A stretch of 64,000 bases of DNA. Origin: an uncultured Clostridia bacterium (GTDB lineage: Bacteria; Bacillota; Clostridia; Lachnospirales; CAG-274). The stretch lies in contig CALWSK010000013.1 in assembly GCA_944384195.1 (NCBI GenBank), positions 1-64,000 on the forward strand, in the 5' to 3' direction. This document shows positions 1-8,371 of this stretch, piece by piece. The position numbers and the translations under genes are program-made. Under the pieces are notes generated by a model, which saw nothing but the letters and a program-made list of their open reading frames with translations, was not told where the DNA came from and made no database searches. Each line of letters begins with the position of its first letter. The first letter of the stretch is position 1.

Positions 1-80
1 TTTAGGTTGTATAATATTTAGGTTGTATAATATTTAGGTTGTATAATATTTAGGTTGTATAATATTTAGGTTGTATACTA
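1..80. repeat. Five tandem 16-bp iterons at the left edge
   Basis: The unit TTTAGGTTGTATAATA occurs five times head to tail at 1, 17, 33, 49 and 65; the last copy reads TACTA instead of TAATA. The array may continue left of the window. It lies directly upstream of the replication genes, so it is probably an initiator-binding origin array, or a centromere bound by the winged-helix protein at 3721. The choice between these is inference. Confidence 0.85.
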
Positions 81-127
81 TTTTTAGTGATAGAAAAAAA
101 TATCACTAATATAAAATGGTATACAAC
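70..127. repeat. Nested inverted repeat after the iterons
   Basis: An inner hairpin has perfect 9-bp arms (TTAGTGATA 84-92 and TATCACTAA 101-109). It is enclosed by GTTGTATAC (70-78, part of the last iteron) and its inverted copy GTATACAAC (119-127). One iteron half-site is therefore present in opposite orientation just before the helicase gene. It could be an operator or origin structure. Confidence 0.65.
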
Positions 128-173
128 TTTTTTGTTTGTATCTTTTTAACAAATAAAAAAAGGAGATGATATT

Positions 174-1505
174 ATGATAGAGAATAATGAAGAAATTCCT
201 AAAGATCTAGAAGCAGAACAATCAGTTCTTGGTTGTATGATATTTGATATTGAAGGAATATCTATAGCGTATGATGTATTAATATCAGATGATTTTTATA
301 GCTTAGAACATAAACAAATATTTGAAGCTATTATAGATATGTATTCTACAGGAGAAAATGTAGATATTATAACATTAAAAAATAAATTAGAAAGCAAAAA
401 ATGTTTGGAAAAAGTAGGAGGATATGATTATTTAGTAAAACTATATAATATAGTTTCTACAAGTGCATTTACAAAACAATATGCAGATATAGTAAAAGAA
501 AAATCTCAAAGAAGAAAACTTATTAAAGTTGCCAAAACTATAAAAGAAGTAAGTTGTGATAATAGTAAAGATATAAATACAATAATAAGTAATTGTGAAA
601 AAACAATTATGGATTTAAGTGTAAATAATAAAACCACAGAATTTTATCATATATTAGAAGTATTAACTATATCATTAGACAACATAGAAAAATTGACTAA
701 AAATGATAATAGAATAACAGGAATAGAAACAGGTTTTATAGATTTTGATAATAATATATCTGGACTTCAAAATTCTGATTTTATACTTATAGCAGGTAGA
801 CCATCTATGGGTAAGACAGCATTTGCTTTAAATATAGCTCAATATGTTTCTATTAAAAAAAATATTACAACAGCTATTTTTAGTTTAGAAATGTCAAAAG
901 AACAATTAGTAAATCGTATGATATGTTCTGAAGCTTGTATAGAAACTCAAAAATTTAGAAATGGAGATATTAAAGATGAATGGTACAAAATAATTGAAGC
1001 AGTAAATATTTTGTCTGAAGCTCCAATATACATAGATGATAACACGTCTATATCTATACCAGAACTTAAATCTAAATGTAGAAAGCTTAAAAAAGAAAAA
1101 AATCTGGGACTTGTTGTTATAGATTATCTACAACTTATGAATGGATATGGAAAAAATGAAAATAGACAACAAGAGATTTCCTCAATATCTAGAGCTTTGA
1201 AAGGGCTTGCTAGAGAGCTTAATATCCCTATTATAGCTTTATCACAACTTAGTAGGTCAGTAGAACAGAGAAAACCACCAAAGCCTATGTTATCTGATCT
1301 TAGAGAATCTGGAGCTATAGAGCAAGATGCAGACCTTGTATGTTTCTTATATAGGGAAGAATATTATATACCTGATACGGATAAGAAAGGTGAAGCGGAA
1401 CTTATAATAGCTAAACATAGAAATGGTTCTACAGGAACTATTAATCTTAGATGGTTAGCAGAATATACAAAGTTTTTTAATTTAGAATTGGGGAAAAGTA
1501 AATGA
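174..1505 (+). CDS. dnaB: Replicative DNA helicase, DnaB family
   Basis: A ring helicase that unwinds DNA ahead of the polymerase. At 443 residues it has normal DnaB length. The N-terminal helical domain covers about residues 8-105. The RecA-like domain has a Walker A motif GRPSMGKT near residue 208 and a Walker B segment LVVIDYLQLM near 313, followed by the conserved SQLSRSVEQR and DLRESGAIEQDAD segments. AGGAG lies just before the ATG. It is the first gene of the replication module, and its TGA overlaps the next start by 4 bp. With RepA_N and DnaC-like proteins downstream it is most likely the element's own helicase, not the chromosomal copy. The family call is secure; the element assignment rests on context. 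Confidence 0.93.
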   Translation: MIENNEEIPKDLEAEQSVLGCMIFDIEGISIAYDVLISDDFYSLEHKQIFEAIIDMYSTGENVDIITLKNKLESKKCLEKVGGYDYLVKLYNIVSTSAFTKQYADIVKEKSQRRKLIKVAKTIKEVSCDNSKDINTIISNCEKTIMDLSVNNKTTEFYHILEVLTISLDNIEKLTKNDNRITGIETGFIDFDNNISGLQNSDFILIAGRPSMGKTAFALNIAQYVSIKKNITTAIFSLEMSKEQLVNRMICSEACIETQKFRNGDIKDEWYKIIEAVNILSEAPIYIDDNTSISIPELKSKCRKLKKEKNLGLVVIDYLQLMNGYGKNENRQQEISSISRALKGLARELNIPIIALSQLSRSVEQRKPPKPMLSDLRESGAIEQDADLVCFLYREEYYIPDTDKKGEAELIIAKHRNGSTGTINLRWLAEYTKFFNLELGKSK

Positions 1506-2038
1506 ATATAACGATTTTAGAAGAGACTTCTAATAAAATTTTCTTAGGATATAAAAATATAAATTGTCCTTTTTGTGGTAGTAATTGTTTAGTGATACAA
1601 CAAAGATTTGATGATATTATGTTAAATAAGAAAGGAATAAGAGAATTTTTAAATAAAGAAGTCTATATAAAAAAAGATAGATATAAATGTAAAAATTGTA
1701 ATAAAACTTTTTCAGTGGTACCGATTTTTAAAAATAGAATTTTTGATGATGATTTAAAACCATTTTTAAAAATTTTAATTGATAGAAGAATATTGAAAAT
1801 TTTTGAAATAAATCAAAATGTATTAAACAAGCTTGATATTGACAGTAACTGGAAACTTCTTAGAGCAAATAAAACAATTACAGTGATTAATATTAAAACA
1901 TTAGAAATAAAAGAATTTATACAAATAATAGAAAAAGAAAAAAATTTAAAAACTATGAATGGTAAAAAAATATTAGTTTTAACTAAAACTATTAAATATG
2001 AACCATTTTATAGAAAAGTTAAATATAGAATAAAATAA
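1502..2038 (+). CDS. Zinc-ribbon protein of unknown function
   Basis: A 178-residue protein with two paired cysteine motifs, CPFCGSNC (about residues 23-30) and CKNCNKTF (about 63-70), typical of a zinc ribbon. Similar ribbons occur in transposase N-termini and in nucleic-acid-binding accessory proteins, but no catalytic domain is visible. The rest is basic and lysine-rich. The start overlaps the dnaB stop (ATGA), so translation is probably coupled. The position inside the replication operon suggests a DNA-binding role in replication or its control. No family is recognised. Confidence 0.7.
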   Translation: MNITILEETSNKIFLGYKNINCPFCGSNCLVIQQRFDDIMLNKKGIREFLNKEVYIKKDRYKCKNCNKTFSVVPIFKNRIFDDDLKPFLKILIDRRILKIFEINQNVLNKLDIDSNWKLLRANKTITVINIKTLEIKEFIQIIEKEKNLKTMNGKKILVLTKTIKYEPFYRKVKYRIK

Positions 2039-2087
2039 AAAAATCCAAACTAATAATGTTTAGTGATGGTATATTACGGAGGGTAAT

Positions 2088-2858
2088 ATGTTAGAAAATA
2101 AAAAATTTTTTAAATTATATAAATTTTTATTTGATAAAGAATTTAAAGAGATGTCTAGTGAGGCAAAAATAATATATTCTATAATGATAGAAAGAAATAA
2201 TTTAAGTATTATTAATAGTTTAAAAGATAATAAGGGCTACTATATTATAATGAAAAATACAGAAATTCAAGATATATTAAATTGTGGAAAACAAAAAGCT
2301 ATTAATATATTAAATGAGTTAGAACAAGCTAATTTAATAGAAAGAAAAAGACAAGGATTGAATAAACCAAATTTAATATATTTAAATACGTATGAAAATG
2401 ATACTTTAACAAGTACGAAAACTGAACTTCAAGAAATAGAGCAAGCATACATCAAAGAGTATGAAAATCATACTCAAAATAATACTAATATTAATAAGAT
2501 AGATATAAATAAAACTGATATTAAATCTGGAGCTTTAGCTCCAGATAATAAGATATACTCCATTCCATTAAAAAATGGAGTATATTATAATCTATATGAT
2601 AAACATATAGAGTTATATAAAACTTTATATCCTAATATTAATGTTGAACAAGAAATAAAAAATATTATAGGTTGGAACTTAGCTAATGTTAATAAAAGAA
2701 AAACATTGAAAGGAATACAAAAACATATAAATTTTTGGTTACAAAGAGCTAATAATAATGCTATAGAAAAAGATAATATAAATTTTAAGCAAAAAGATAA
2801 TAGATATGAACCTAATTATTCAAAAAATGACTTTTTTAATGCTGATATAAGGAGATAG
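2088..2858 (+). CDS. repA: RepA_N-type replication initiator
   Basis: 256 residues. Residues 8-105 match the N-terminal winged-helix domain of RepA_N initiators: an AKIIYSIMIERNNLS segment, then QDILNCGKQKAINILNELE, then LIERKRQGLNKPNLIY. This domain is found in Gram-positive theta plasmids and several conjugative elements. The C-terminal part (from about 165) is variable, with a DnaD-like helical segment including NIIGWNL and a basic end. A GGAGGG site precedes the ATG. It probably recognises origin iterons and recruits the DnaC-like loader encoded 4 bp downstream. The initiator family is well supported; which repeat array it binds is unknown. Confidence 0.85.
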   Translation: MLENKKFFKLYKFLFDKEFKEMSSEAKIIYSIMIERNNLSIINSLKDNKGYYIIMKNTEIQDILNCGKQKAINILNELEQANLIERKRQGLNKPNLIYLNTYENDTLTSTKTELQEIEQAYIKEYENHTQNNTNINKIDINKTDIKSGALAPDNKIYSIPLKNGVYYNLYDKHIELYKTLYPNINVEQEIKNIIGWNLANVNKRKTLKGIQKHINFWLQRANNNAIEKDNINFKQKDNRYEPNYSKNDFFNADIRR

Positions 2859-2862
2859 TAAG

Positions 2863-3630
2863 ATGGATAATATAATAACTTATTGTAAAGAATGTGGAGA
2901 ACAAACGAATATGATTGTGAATATTTTAGGTCAGAATAGAATAGTGCCTTGTATTTGTAAATGTAGAAAAGAAAAATTAGAAAAACAACAAGATTTAGAG
3001 TTAAAAAAAGATTTAGAAAGACGTAGAAATATTTTAATTACTCAAGGAATTATGGATAAAGAATTTTTAAAAAATAATTTTGATAAATATAATGGGAGCA
3101 ATATAAAAATTTTTAATCTATGTAAAAAATATGTTGAAAATTGGGAAATAATGAAAAAGGAAAATATAGGTATACTTTTTTACGGAGATGTAGGGCGTGG
3201 TAAAACTTTTTTTGCTAGTTGTATAGCAAATGAATTATTTAAAAATGGTATATCTGTATGTGTAACCAGTTTTCCTAAAATTATTGATAAGTTAATGAAT
3301 TTTAATGAAGAAAGTAAATTTTTAATAGAAAATGTAAAATCACAAAATTTGTTAGTTATAGATGATTTTGGAGTTGAAAGAGAGACAGAATATGTATTAG
3401 AACAGATATTTAAAATTATAGATGATAGATTGAGAGTTGGATTACCAACAATAATAACAACAAATTTATCATTAGAACAGTTGAAAGACCCAAAAACTTT
3501 AGCTCAAAGAAGAATATATGATAGGATACTTGAAATGTGTTCTATACAGATTTTAGTTGATAATCAAAATAATAGGCAAGAAAAATCTATTAGAAAAACA
3601 CAACTAGCAAGAGATATTTTATTAGATTAA
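2863..3630 (+). CDS. dnaC: DnaC-like helicase-loader AAA+ ATPase
   Basis: A 255-residue AAA+ protein. The N-terminus carries a cysteine cluster (CKECGEQT, then CICKC near residues 31-35) that may bind zinc. Walker A is GDVGRGKT (about 107-114), Walker B is LLVIDDFG (about 163-170), and sensor I is the segment around TIITTNLS. These are DnaC/DnaI loader features. It follows the initiator by 4 bp and is in one operon with dnaB, making a complete initiator-loader-helicase set. The usual IstB alternative is unlikely because no IS21 transposase is present. Confidence 0.87.
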   Translation: MDNIITYCKECGEQTNMIVNILGQNRIVPCICKCRKEKLEKQQDLELKKDLERRRNILITQGIMDKEFLKNNFDKYNGSNIKIFNLCKKYVENWEIMKKENIGILFYGDVGRGKTFFASCIANELFKNGISVCVTSFPKIIDKLMNFNEESKFLIENVKSQNLLVIDDFGVERETEYVLEQIFKIIDDRLRVGLPTIITTNLSLEQLKDPKTLAQRRIYDRILEMCSIQILVDNQNNRQEKSIRKTQLARDILLD

Positions 3631-3650
3631 TTTATGTAGTTATATTAAGA

Positions 3651-3684
3651 TATATAGCTCCAATAAATAATAAAAAGCTATATA
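3651..3684. repeat. Inverted repeat upstream of tubR-like gene
   Basis: Perfect 9-bp arms TATATAGCT (3651-3659) and AGCTATATA (3676-3684) with a 16-nt loop, in the 90-bp gap between the loader and the winged-helix gene. No T-tract follows, so an operator or centromere-proximal site is more likely than a terminator. Confidence 0.55.
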
Positions 3685-3720
3685 CATTAAAAATAAAAAA
3701 TTAAAAGGATTATAATTATT

Positions 3721-3963
3721 ATGTTGAATAAAATAGAAGTATTATTACTTGCAGAATTAAATAAAAAGCAAAAATATTCACCGATTAACTCTATATCGAT
3801 AGATAGTTTTGATACTGCAAAATGTATGAGTATTAATACTATTTATAAAAAAATATGTAATTTAGAAAAGTTAAATTATGTAAAAAAAGGTTTAAAAGAA
3901 AGTAGAAAAAATACATATTTTATTACTGATTTAGGCATAGAAATATTAAAAAGTTATAAGTAG
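3721..3963 (+). CDS. Small winged-helix protein, candidate TubR-type partition adaptor
   Basis: An 80-residue protein with a helix-turn-helix (SINTIYKKICNLEKLNYVKKG, about residues 38-58, in two parts) followed by a wing (ESRKNTYFITDLGIEIL), the layout of a minimal winged-helix DNA-binding domain. It lies 17 bp before a TubZ-like gene. Known TubRZ systems have a small winged-helix TubR immediately upstream of TubZ, binding iterated centromere sites and repressing the operon. The fold is read from sequence; the TubR role is inferred from size, fold and position. A generic regulator is the alternative. Confidence 0.68.
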   Translation: MLNKIEVLLLAELNKKQKYSPINSISIDSFDTAKCMSINTIYKKICNLEKLNYVKKGLKESRKNTYFITDLGIEILKSYK

Positions 3964-3980
3964 AAAAGGAGAAATAAGTT

Positions 3981-5018
3981 ATGAAAGATAAAATAGGGAT
4001 TATTTGTATAGGACAAGCAGGAGGTAATTTAGGATTTTTATTAAAAAATGAAAATTTTGATGTATGTTTTATTAATTCAAGTAAAGGAGATTTAGATACT
4101 TTAAATGTTGATGATAGTAAAAAATATCATATAACAAATGGATTAGGTTGTGCTAAAGATAGAACAACCGCAAAACAAATAGCAAAAAAAGATTTTTGTA
4201 ACATAAATGAATTTTTAAATAAGTCATTAGGAGAAAAAGACTTTTATTATATAGTATTTTCTACAGGTGGTGGTACAGGTAGTGGTATAAGTCCAGTTTT
4301 AGCAGATATACTTACAACACATTTTAATAAAAAAGTAGGTCTTATAACCATACTACCAAGTAATAAAGACACTTTACAAGCACATATAAATGCTTATGAG
4401 TGTGTACAAGAAATATCTAATTTAAAAAATATATGCTCAACATTTATTATTGATAATAATCAAAAGTATAATATATTACATATTAATGAAAAATTTGTTA
4501 AACTTTTTAATAAAATATTTGATTATAAGAAATATGAAACTAACAAGGGTAACATTGATGAAGCAGAAGTTTTAAAATTATTAGAAACAAGAGGTATGAT
4601 TAATGTTGCTACTTGTGAAAACAATGAAACAACAAGTAAACTTATTGAAAATATTAAAAATGATATATTTGCTCCTCTTGAAAATGATGGTAAGATAAAA
4701 TATTTAGGTTTATCTAAGGGGATAAAATTTGATGAAGATTTGTTTAATAAAGAAATAGGTAAGTATTTAGATAAATTTGAAAATACAAATAAAGAATATA
4801 CATTAGCTATTTTGAGTGGCTTAACATTACCATTTAAAAGGGTTAAAGATATGAAAGATAAGATTGTAGAAGAAAAAGAAATTATATTATCTTTTGAAAA
4901 GCAAAATCAAAAACAGTTAGAAGATATAGATTTTCTGACAAAAAAAGATGTTATTGATGAGCCTAATACAGAGAAAGAAAAAATAAATGTAAATGATTTA
5001 TTTGCACAATATTTATAA
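3981..5018 (+). CDS. tubZ: Tubulin/FtsZ-superfamily GTPase, TubZ-like
   Basis: 345 residues. The tubulin GTP-binding elements are visible: GQAGGN (residues 11-16), the signature GGGTGSG (96-102), and a T7-like catalytic loop NIDEAE (191-196, NxDxxE) followed by LETRGM. There is no FtsZ C-terminal conserved peptide; the tail from about 300 is charged and ends DLFAQYL. Cell-division FtsZ is excluded by low similarity and plasmid-type neighbours. TubZ proteins form treadmilling filaments that move TubR-bound plasmid or phage DNA. Strong AGGAG site. It is probably the motor for segregation of this element when it is extrachromosomal. Confidence 0.83.
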   Translation: MKDKIGIICIGQAGGNLGFLLKNENFDVCFINSSKGDLDTLNVDDSKKYHITNGLGCAKDRTTAKQIAKKDFCNINEFLNKSLGEKDFYYIVFSTGGGTGSGISPVLADILTTHFNKKVGLITILPSNKDTLQAHINAYECVQEISNLKNICSTFIIDNNQKYNILHINEKFVKLFNKIFDYKKYETNKGNIDEAEVLKLLETRGMINVATCENNETTSKLIENIKNDIFAPLENDGKIKYLGLSKGIKFDEDLFNKEIGKYLDKFENTNKEYTLAILSGLTLPFKRVKDMKDKIVEEKEIILSFEKQNQKQLEDIDFLTKKDVIDEPNTEKEKINVNDLFAQYL

Positions 5019-5039
5019 AATATTATGGAGTTATTATTT

Positions 5040-5558
5040 ATGAAAAAGAATTTTGAATATATAGAAGAAAAATTAAAAGAATTTTTTATAAATGATAAAA
5101 GAATTGAAATTATAGAAAATTCTATAAGAAAATTAAATCAAAAAAGAGAATATTTAGAAAAACAAATACAAGAGTTAAAAATAAATTTTGATATAAGTAT
5201 AAAAGGGAGTAGTATTAGTGGTATGCCAGTAGCTAATATTAATACTACTAGTTATTTTGAAAAAGATGTGATGACTCAAATAGAAAAAAGTGAAAATTTA
5301 TTAAATAATATAAATATAGAAATAATACAATTAGAAAATGAGTTATTAATTTTACAAGTAAAAAATGAAGATATTAATAGAATAATAAATATGTTAAATT
5401 CTAATAGTAGAGATATAGTGAATTATAAGTATAAAGAAAATCTTACTGAAATAGAGATAGCATATAGGTTAAATATTTCTATTACTCATTATCATAGAAA
5501 AAAACGACAGATTTTAGATACAATAAGTAAGATGTTGATTTTTTATGATAATTGTTGA
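5040..5558 (+). CDS. Sigma-70 region-4-like / ArpU-type protein
   Basis: About 172 residues. The N-terminal two thirds are strongly coiled-coil (lysine, glutamate and leucine rich, residues 1-120 with a short glycine/serine break near 60). The C-terminus contains MLNSNSRDIVNYKYKENLTEIEIAYRLNIS in pieces, then YHRKKRQILDTI, which resembles sigma region 4 or ArpU/DUF1492 phage late-transcription regulators. An ATG 15 bp upstream is possible, but GGAG at 5027-5030 fits this start. It ends the replication/segregation operon and may regulate transfer genes. Confidence 0.6.
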   Translation: MKKNFEYIEEKLKEFFINDKRIEIIENSIRKLNQKREYLEKQIQELKINFDISIKGSSISGMPVANINTTSYFEKDVMTQIEKSENLLNNINIEIIQLENELLILQVKNEDINRIINMLNSNSRDIVNYKYKENLTEIEIAYRLNISITHYHRKKRQILDTISKMLIFYDNC

Positions 5559-5579
5559 TAACTAAATAAAAAAAATAGG

Positions 5580-5628
5580 TTAGGAAAATGTTAGGAAAAT
5601 GTTAGGAAAATGTTAGGAAAATGTTAGG
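5580..5628. repeat. 11-bp direct repeats (TTAGGAAAATG x4 plus TTAGG)
   Basis: TTAGG recurs five times at exact 11-bp spacing (5580, 5591, 5602, 5613, 5624); the full unit is TTAGGAAAATG. Roughly helical spacing puts all sites on one DNA face, as expected for cooperative protein binding. The core TTAGG is shared with the 16-bp iterons at 1-80. It follows the tubZ operon and is a candidate centromere or origin. Confidence 0.85.
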
Positions 5629-5796
5629 TTTTTTAAAAAAATATATGATAAAATATTAATATGAAATTTTATATATTGTATTTTATATTAGTTTGATTAA
5701 TTTTTATATTATTATTTCTCCTTTACACCTATATTTCATAATAATTATATACCCATATAATTTTGCAAAATACAATTATAGATTTCTTAATTTAAG

Positions 5797-5838
5797 AGCA
5801 TTTCAAGAATTTGATAAAATTTTGAAGTGCTTTTTTTT
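5797..5838 (+). terminator. Rho-independent terminator
   Basis: AGCATTTCAA (5797-5806) pairs with TTGAAGTGCT (5822-5831, one G-U pair), followed by a run of T. It closes the replication/tubZ operon. The same stem sequence is used at 18963. The 305-bp gap from 5559 to 5863 otherwise holds the 11-bp repeats and A+T-rich DNA. Confidence 0.75.
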
Positions 5839-5863
5839 ACTTAAAATTAAAGGAGGTGATTTA

Positions 5864-6025
5864 TTGAAAAATAGAAAAAATTTAACTAAAAAATTAAAAA
5901 TATTTTTAGTTGAGAATGGCTTAAATCCTAATGAATGGTTTTATATTAAAAATACTTCTAATGAGCTACATATAATTAATAGGATGGATAATAGTATAAA
6001 AATTTTAACTAAAAATAAGGAGTGA
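5864..6025 (+). CDS. Small ICE-associated protein (DUF6906-like)
   Basis: 53 residues from a TTG start placed 6 bp after a strong AGGAGGTGA site. The frame is open further upstream, but that part crosses the terminator and is not coding. The protein has a basic N-terminus, then GLNPNEWFYIKNTSNELHI and NRMDNSIKIL, the pattern of short proteins found next to conjugation genes in Firmicute integrative elements. It has no known function. Its stop overlaps the pcfB region, so it starts the transfer operon. Confidence 0.65.
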   Translation: MKNRKNLTKKLKIFLVENGLNPNEWFYIKNTSNELHIINRMDNSIKILTKNKE

Positions 6026-6033
6026 ATTTTAAT

Positions 6034-6396
6034 TTGAATGTACAAGAAGAAAATAACCAAAAGCTATTAAGATTAAATGTAGAAATTAGTAAGTTTTCTT
6101 TAAAAGTTTTAATAAAATTTTTTAAGAATGCCAAAAGTAAAATCAAATATTCTATAGATAATAATAAAACAAACTATAAACTTAAAGATCTTGTAAAAAA
6201 AGAAAGAAACTTAACAAAAATAGATTTAGCAAATTTAAAAGATGAAGATTTAAAAGATTTTCATTTAATAGCAAAAAAATGTGGTTTAAAATATTCTCTT
6301 GTAAAAGATACAGAAAATAATATCTACACATTTTTCTTTAATGCCAAAAGTGCAGAGATGTACAATTATGTAGCTAAAGAGTTAGAAAAAAATTAA
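6034..6396 (+). CDS. pcfB: PcfB-like / DUF3801 conjugation protein, C-terminus frameshifted
   Basis: A relaxosome/coupling accessory protein normally encoded just before the VirD4 coupling protein. The TTG start gives MNVQEENNQKLLRLNVEISK, the standard PcfB opening; a GTG 12 bp upstream is closer to AAGGAG but adds no conserved residues. The body contains DLVKKERNLTKIDL and IAKKCGLKYSLVKD. The frame stops at 6396 after a run of seven A. Adding one A would restore the frame through ERMRFSNLKEQIEKDK to a stop at 6518, giving the usual basic tail. The break is an indel in a homopolymer: real decay, slippage or a sequencing error. Confidence 0.78.
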   Translation: MNVQEENNQKLLRLNVEISKFSLKVLIKFFKNAKSKIKYSIDNNKTNYKLKDLVKKERNLTKIDLANLKDEDLKDFHLIAKKCGLKYSLVKDTENNIYTFFFNAKSAEMYNYVAKELEKN

Positions 6397-6523
6397 ATGA
6401 AAGAATGAGATTTTCTAATTTAAAAGAACAAATAGAAAAAGATAAAATGATGTCTAAAGACCAAATAAATTTTAAAGATATAAATTTAGAAAATAAATCT
6501 CCTAAAATTACAAGGTAAAGATT

Positions 6524-8329
6524 ATGAAAGAAAAGTTAAAAGAAAATTTAGTTCCTATGTTATTAATTTTTTTACTTTTTATATTTTTTAATAAGTATTC
6601 AGAAGCTATTAGAAATAGTCAAGAAGAAGATTTTATAAATAAATTAGTATTTAGTCTTTTAGATATAAAATATATGTTTAGGAATAGGTTAATTAGTTTT
6701 AATTTTAAAGATATATTAGCAGGTATAATAATGCCTATTATATTTTATGGAATAGCTACAATAAATCCTAGTAAAAATTATAAAAATGGAATAGAACATG
6801 GTTCAGCTAGTTGGGGAAATAAAAAAGATATATTACCATTTATAGATACAAAATTTGAAAATAATATTATTTTAAGCCGAACAGAAATGTTGACTATGAA
6901 TTCAAGACCTAAGAAAATAGAGTATGCCAGAAATAAAAATATACTTATTATAGGTGGGGCTGGAAGTGGTAAAACACGATTTTTTGTTAAGCCAAACTTA
7001 ATGCAAATGCATTCAAGTTATGTAGTAACAGACCCTAAAGGTACAATAGTTATTGAGTGTGGCAAAATGTTAAAAGATAACGGATATGATATAAAAATAT
7101 TTAATACTATAAATTTTAAAAAGTCAATGAAATATAATCCGTTTGCTTATATAAAAAGTGAAAAAGATATATTAAAGTTTGTAGATACACTAATAGCTAA
7201 TACACAAGGTGATGGAGCTAAAGAAGATTTTTGGGTAAAAGCTGAAAAACTATATTATACGGCTTTAATTGGATATATAATCACACAACTTCCTGAAAAT
7301 GAAATAAATATGTCTAGTTTATTATATCTAATAAATAATTCACAAGCTAGTGAACAAGATGAAAACTTTAAAAATCCAGTAGATTTACGCTTTGAAGAGT
7401 TAGAAAAAAGAGAACCAAATCACTTTGCAGTTTCTCAGTATAAGAAATTTAAATTGGCAAGTGGTGAAACAATTAAAAGTATATTAATAAGTTGTGCTAC
7501 ACGTTTAGCTCCTTTTGATATACCAGTATTAAAAGATTTAACAGAATATGATGAAATGAAATTAGATACATTAGGAGATAAGAAAACGGCTTTATTTGTA
7601 ATAATTTCAGATACAGATAGTACATTTAATTTTTTAGTATCAATAATGTATACTCAACTTTTTAATCTATTATGTGAGAAAGCAGATGATGAGTATGGAG
7701 GTAGATTACCTGTTCATGTAAGATTTTTATTAGATGAGTTTGCAAATATAGGTCAAATACCTAATTTTGATAAATTAATAGCTACAATAAGAAGTAGAGA
7801 AATATCAGCTAGTATAATTTTACAAACAAAAAGTCAGTTAAAATCTATTTATAAAGAAAATGCAGATACAATAGTTGGTAACTGTGATACTACATTATTT
7901 TTAGGTGGAGGTGAAGAAACAACATTAAAAGATATATCAGAAGTTTTAGGTAAAGAAACAATAGATATATTAAATAATTCATTAAGTAAAGGACAAAGCT
8001 CTTCATATAGTACAAACTATCAAAAAATTGGAAGAGAGCTTATGACTAAAAATGAATTATTTGAAATGAGTGGTAAAAAATGTATAGTTAGATTAAGGGG
8101 TACAAAACCATTTTTTTCAAATAAATTTGATATAACTAAACATAAAAATTATAAGTTACTTTTAGATAATTCTAAAGAAAATGAATTTAACGTAGAAAAA
8201 TATTTGAATTCATTAGAACCAAATTTAAAAATACATAATAATGATGAAGTTATTTATGAAGAAACTTATGAAGAAATTTATGAAGAAGATATAATTAGAG
8301 GATTAGATGAATTTGAAAATCTTATATAA
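6524..8329 (+). CDS. virD4: VirD4/TraG-type coupling protein (PcfC-like)
   Basis: 601 residues. Two membrane segments lie in the N-terminus (about 11-23 and 66-80). Next comes the family segment HGSASWGNKKD, Walker A GGAGSGKT (about 143-150), the TDPKGT segment, and Walker B LLDEFANIG (about 404). The C-terminal half carries the conserved KLIATIRSREISASIILQ block in pieces. This ATPase links the relaxosome to the secretion channel. It follows PcfB, as in pCF10- and Tn1549-type systems. The gene is intact, unlike the second coupling-protein gene at 49383. Confidence 0.93.
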   Translation: MKEKLKENLVPMLLIFLLFIFFNKYSEAIRNSQEEDFINKLVFSLLDIKYMFRNRLISFNFKDILAGIIMPIIFYGIATINPSKNYKNGIEHGSASWGNKKDILPFIDTKFENNIILSRTEMLTMNSRPKKIEYARNKNILIIGGAGSGKTRFFVKPNLMQMHSSYVVTDPKGTIVIECGKMLKDNGYDIKIFNTINFKKSMKYNPFAYIKSEKDILKFVDTLIANTQGDGAKEDFWVKAEKLYYTALIGYIITQLPENEINMSSLLYLINNSQASEQDENFKNPVDLRFEELEKREPNHFAVSQYKKFKLASGETIKSILISCATRLAPFDIPVLKDLTEYDEMKLDTLGDKKTALFVIISDTDSTFNFLVSIMYTQLFNLLCEKADDEYGGRLPVHVRFLLDEFANIGQIPNFDKLIATIRSREISASIILQTKSQLKSIYKENADTIVGNCDTTLFLGGGEETTLKDISEVLGKETIDILNNSLSKGQSSSYSTNYQKIGRELMTKNELFEMSGKKCIVRLRGTKPFFSNKFDITKHKNYKLLLDNSKENEFNVEKYLNSLEPNLKIHNNDEVIYEETYEEIYEEDIIRGLDEFENLI

Positions 8330-8371
8330 ATTATATACTAATAAGAAATTTATGTGTATAGGAGGATTATA

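Noticed and set aside
1..80. CRISPR array
   Set aside because: The repeats are directly adjacent with no spacers, so they are tandem iterons.
5580..5628. CRISPR or telomere-like repeats
   Set aside because: Only five short units at 11-bp spacing without spacers; best read as protein-binding iterons.
5693..5863. Upstream extension of the small protein at 5864 from an ATG at 5693
   Set aside because: It would run through the terminator hairpin, and the strong AGGAGGTGA site points to TTG 5864.
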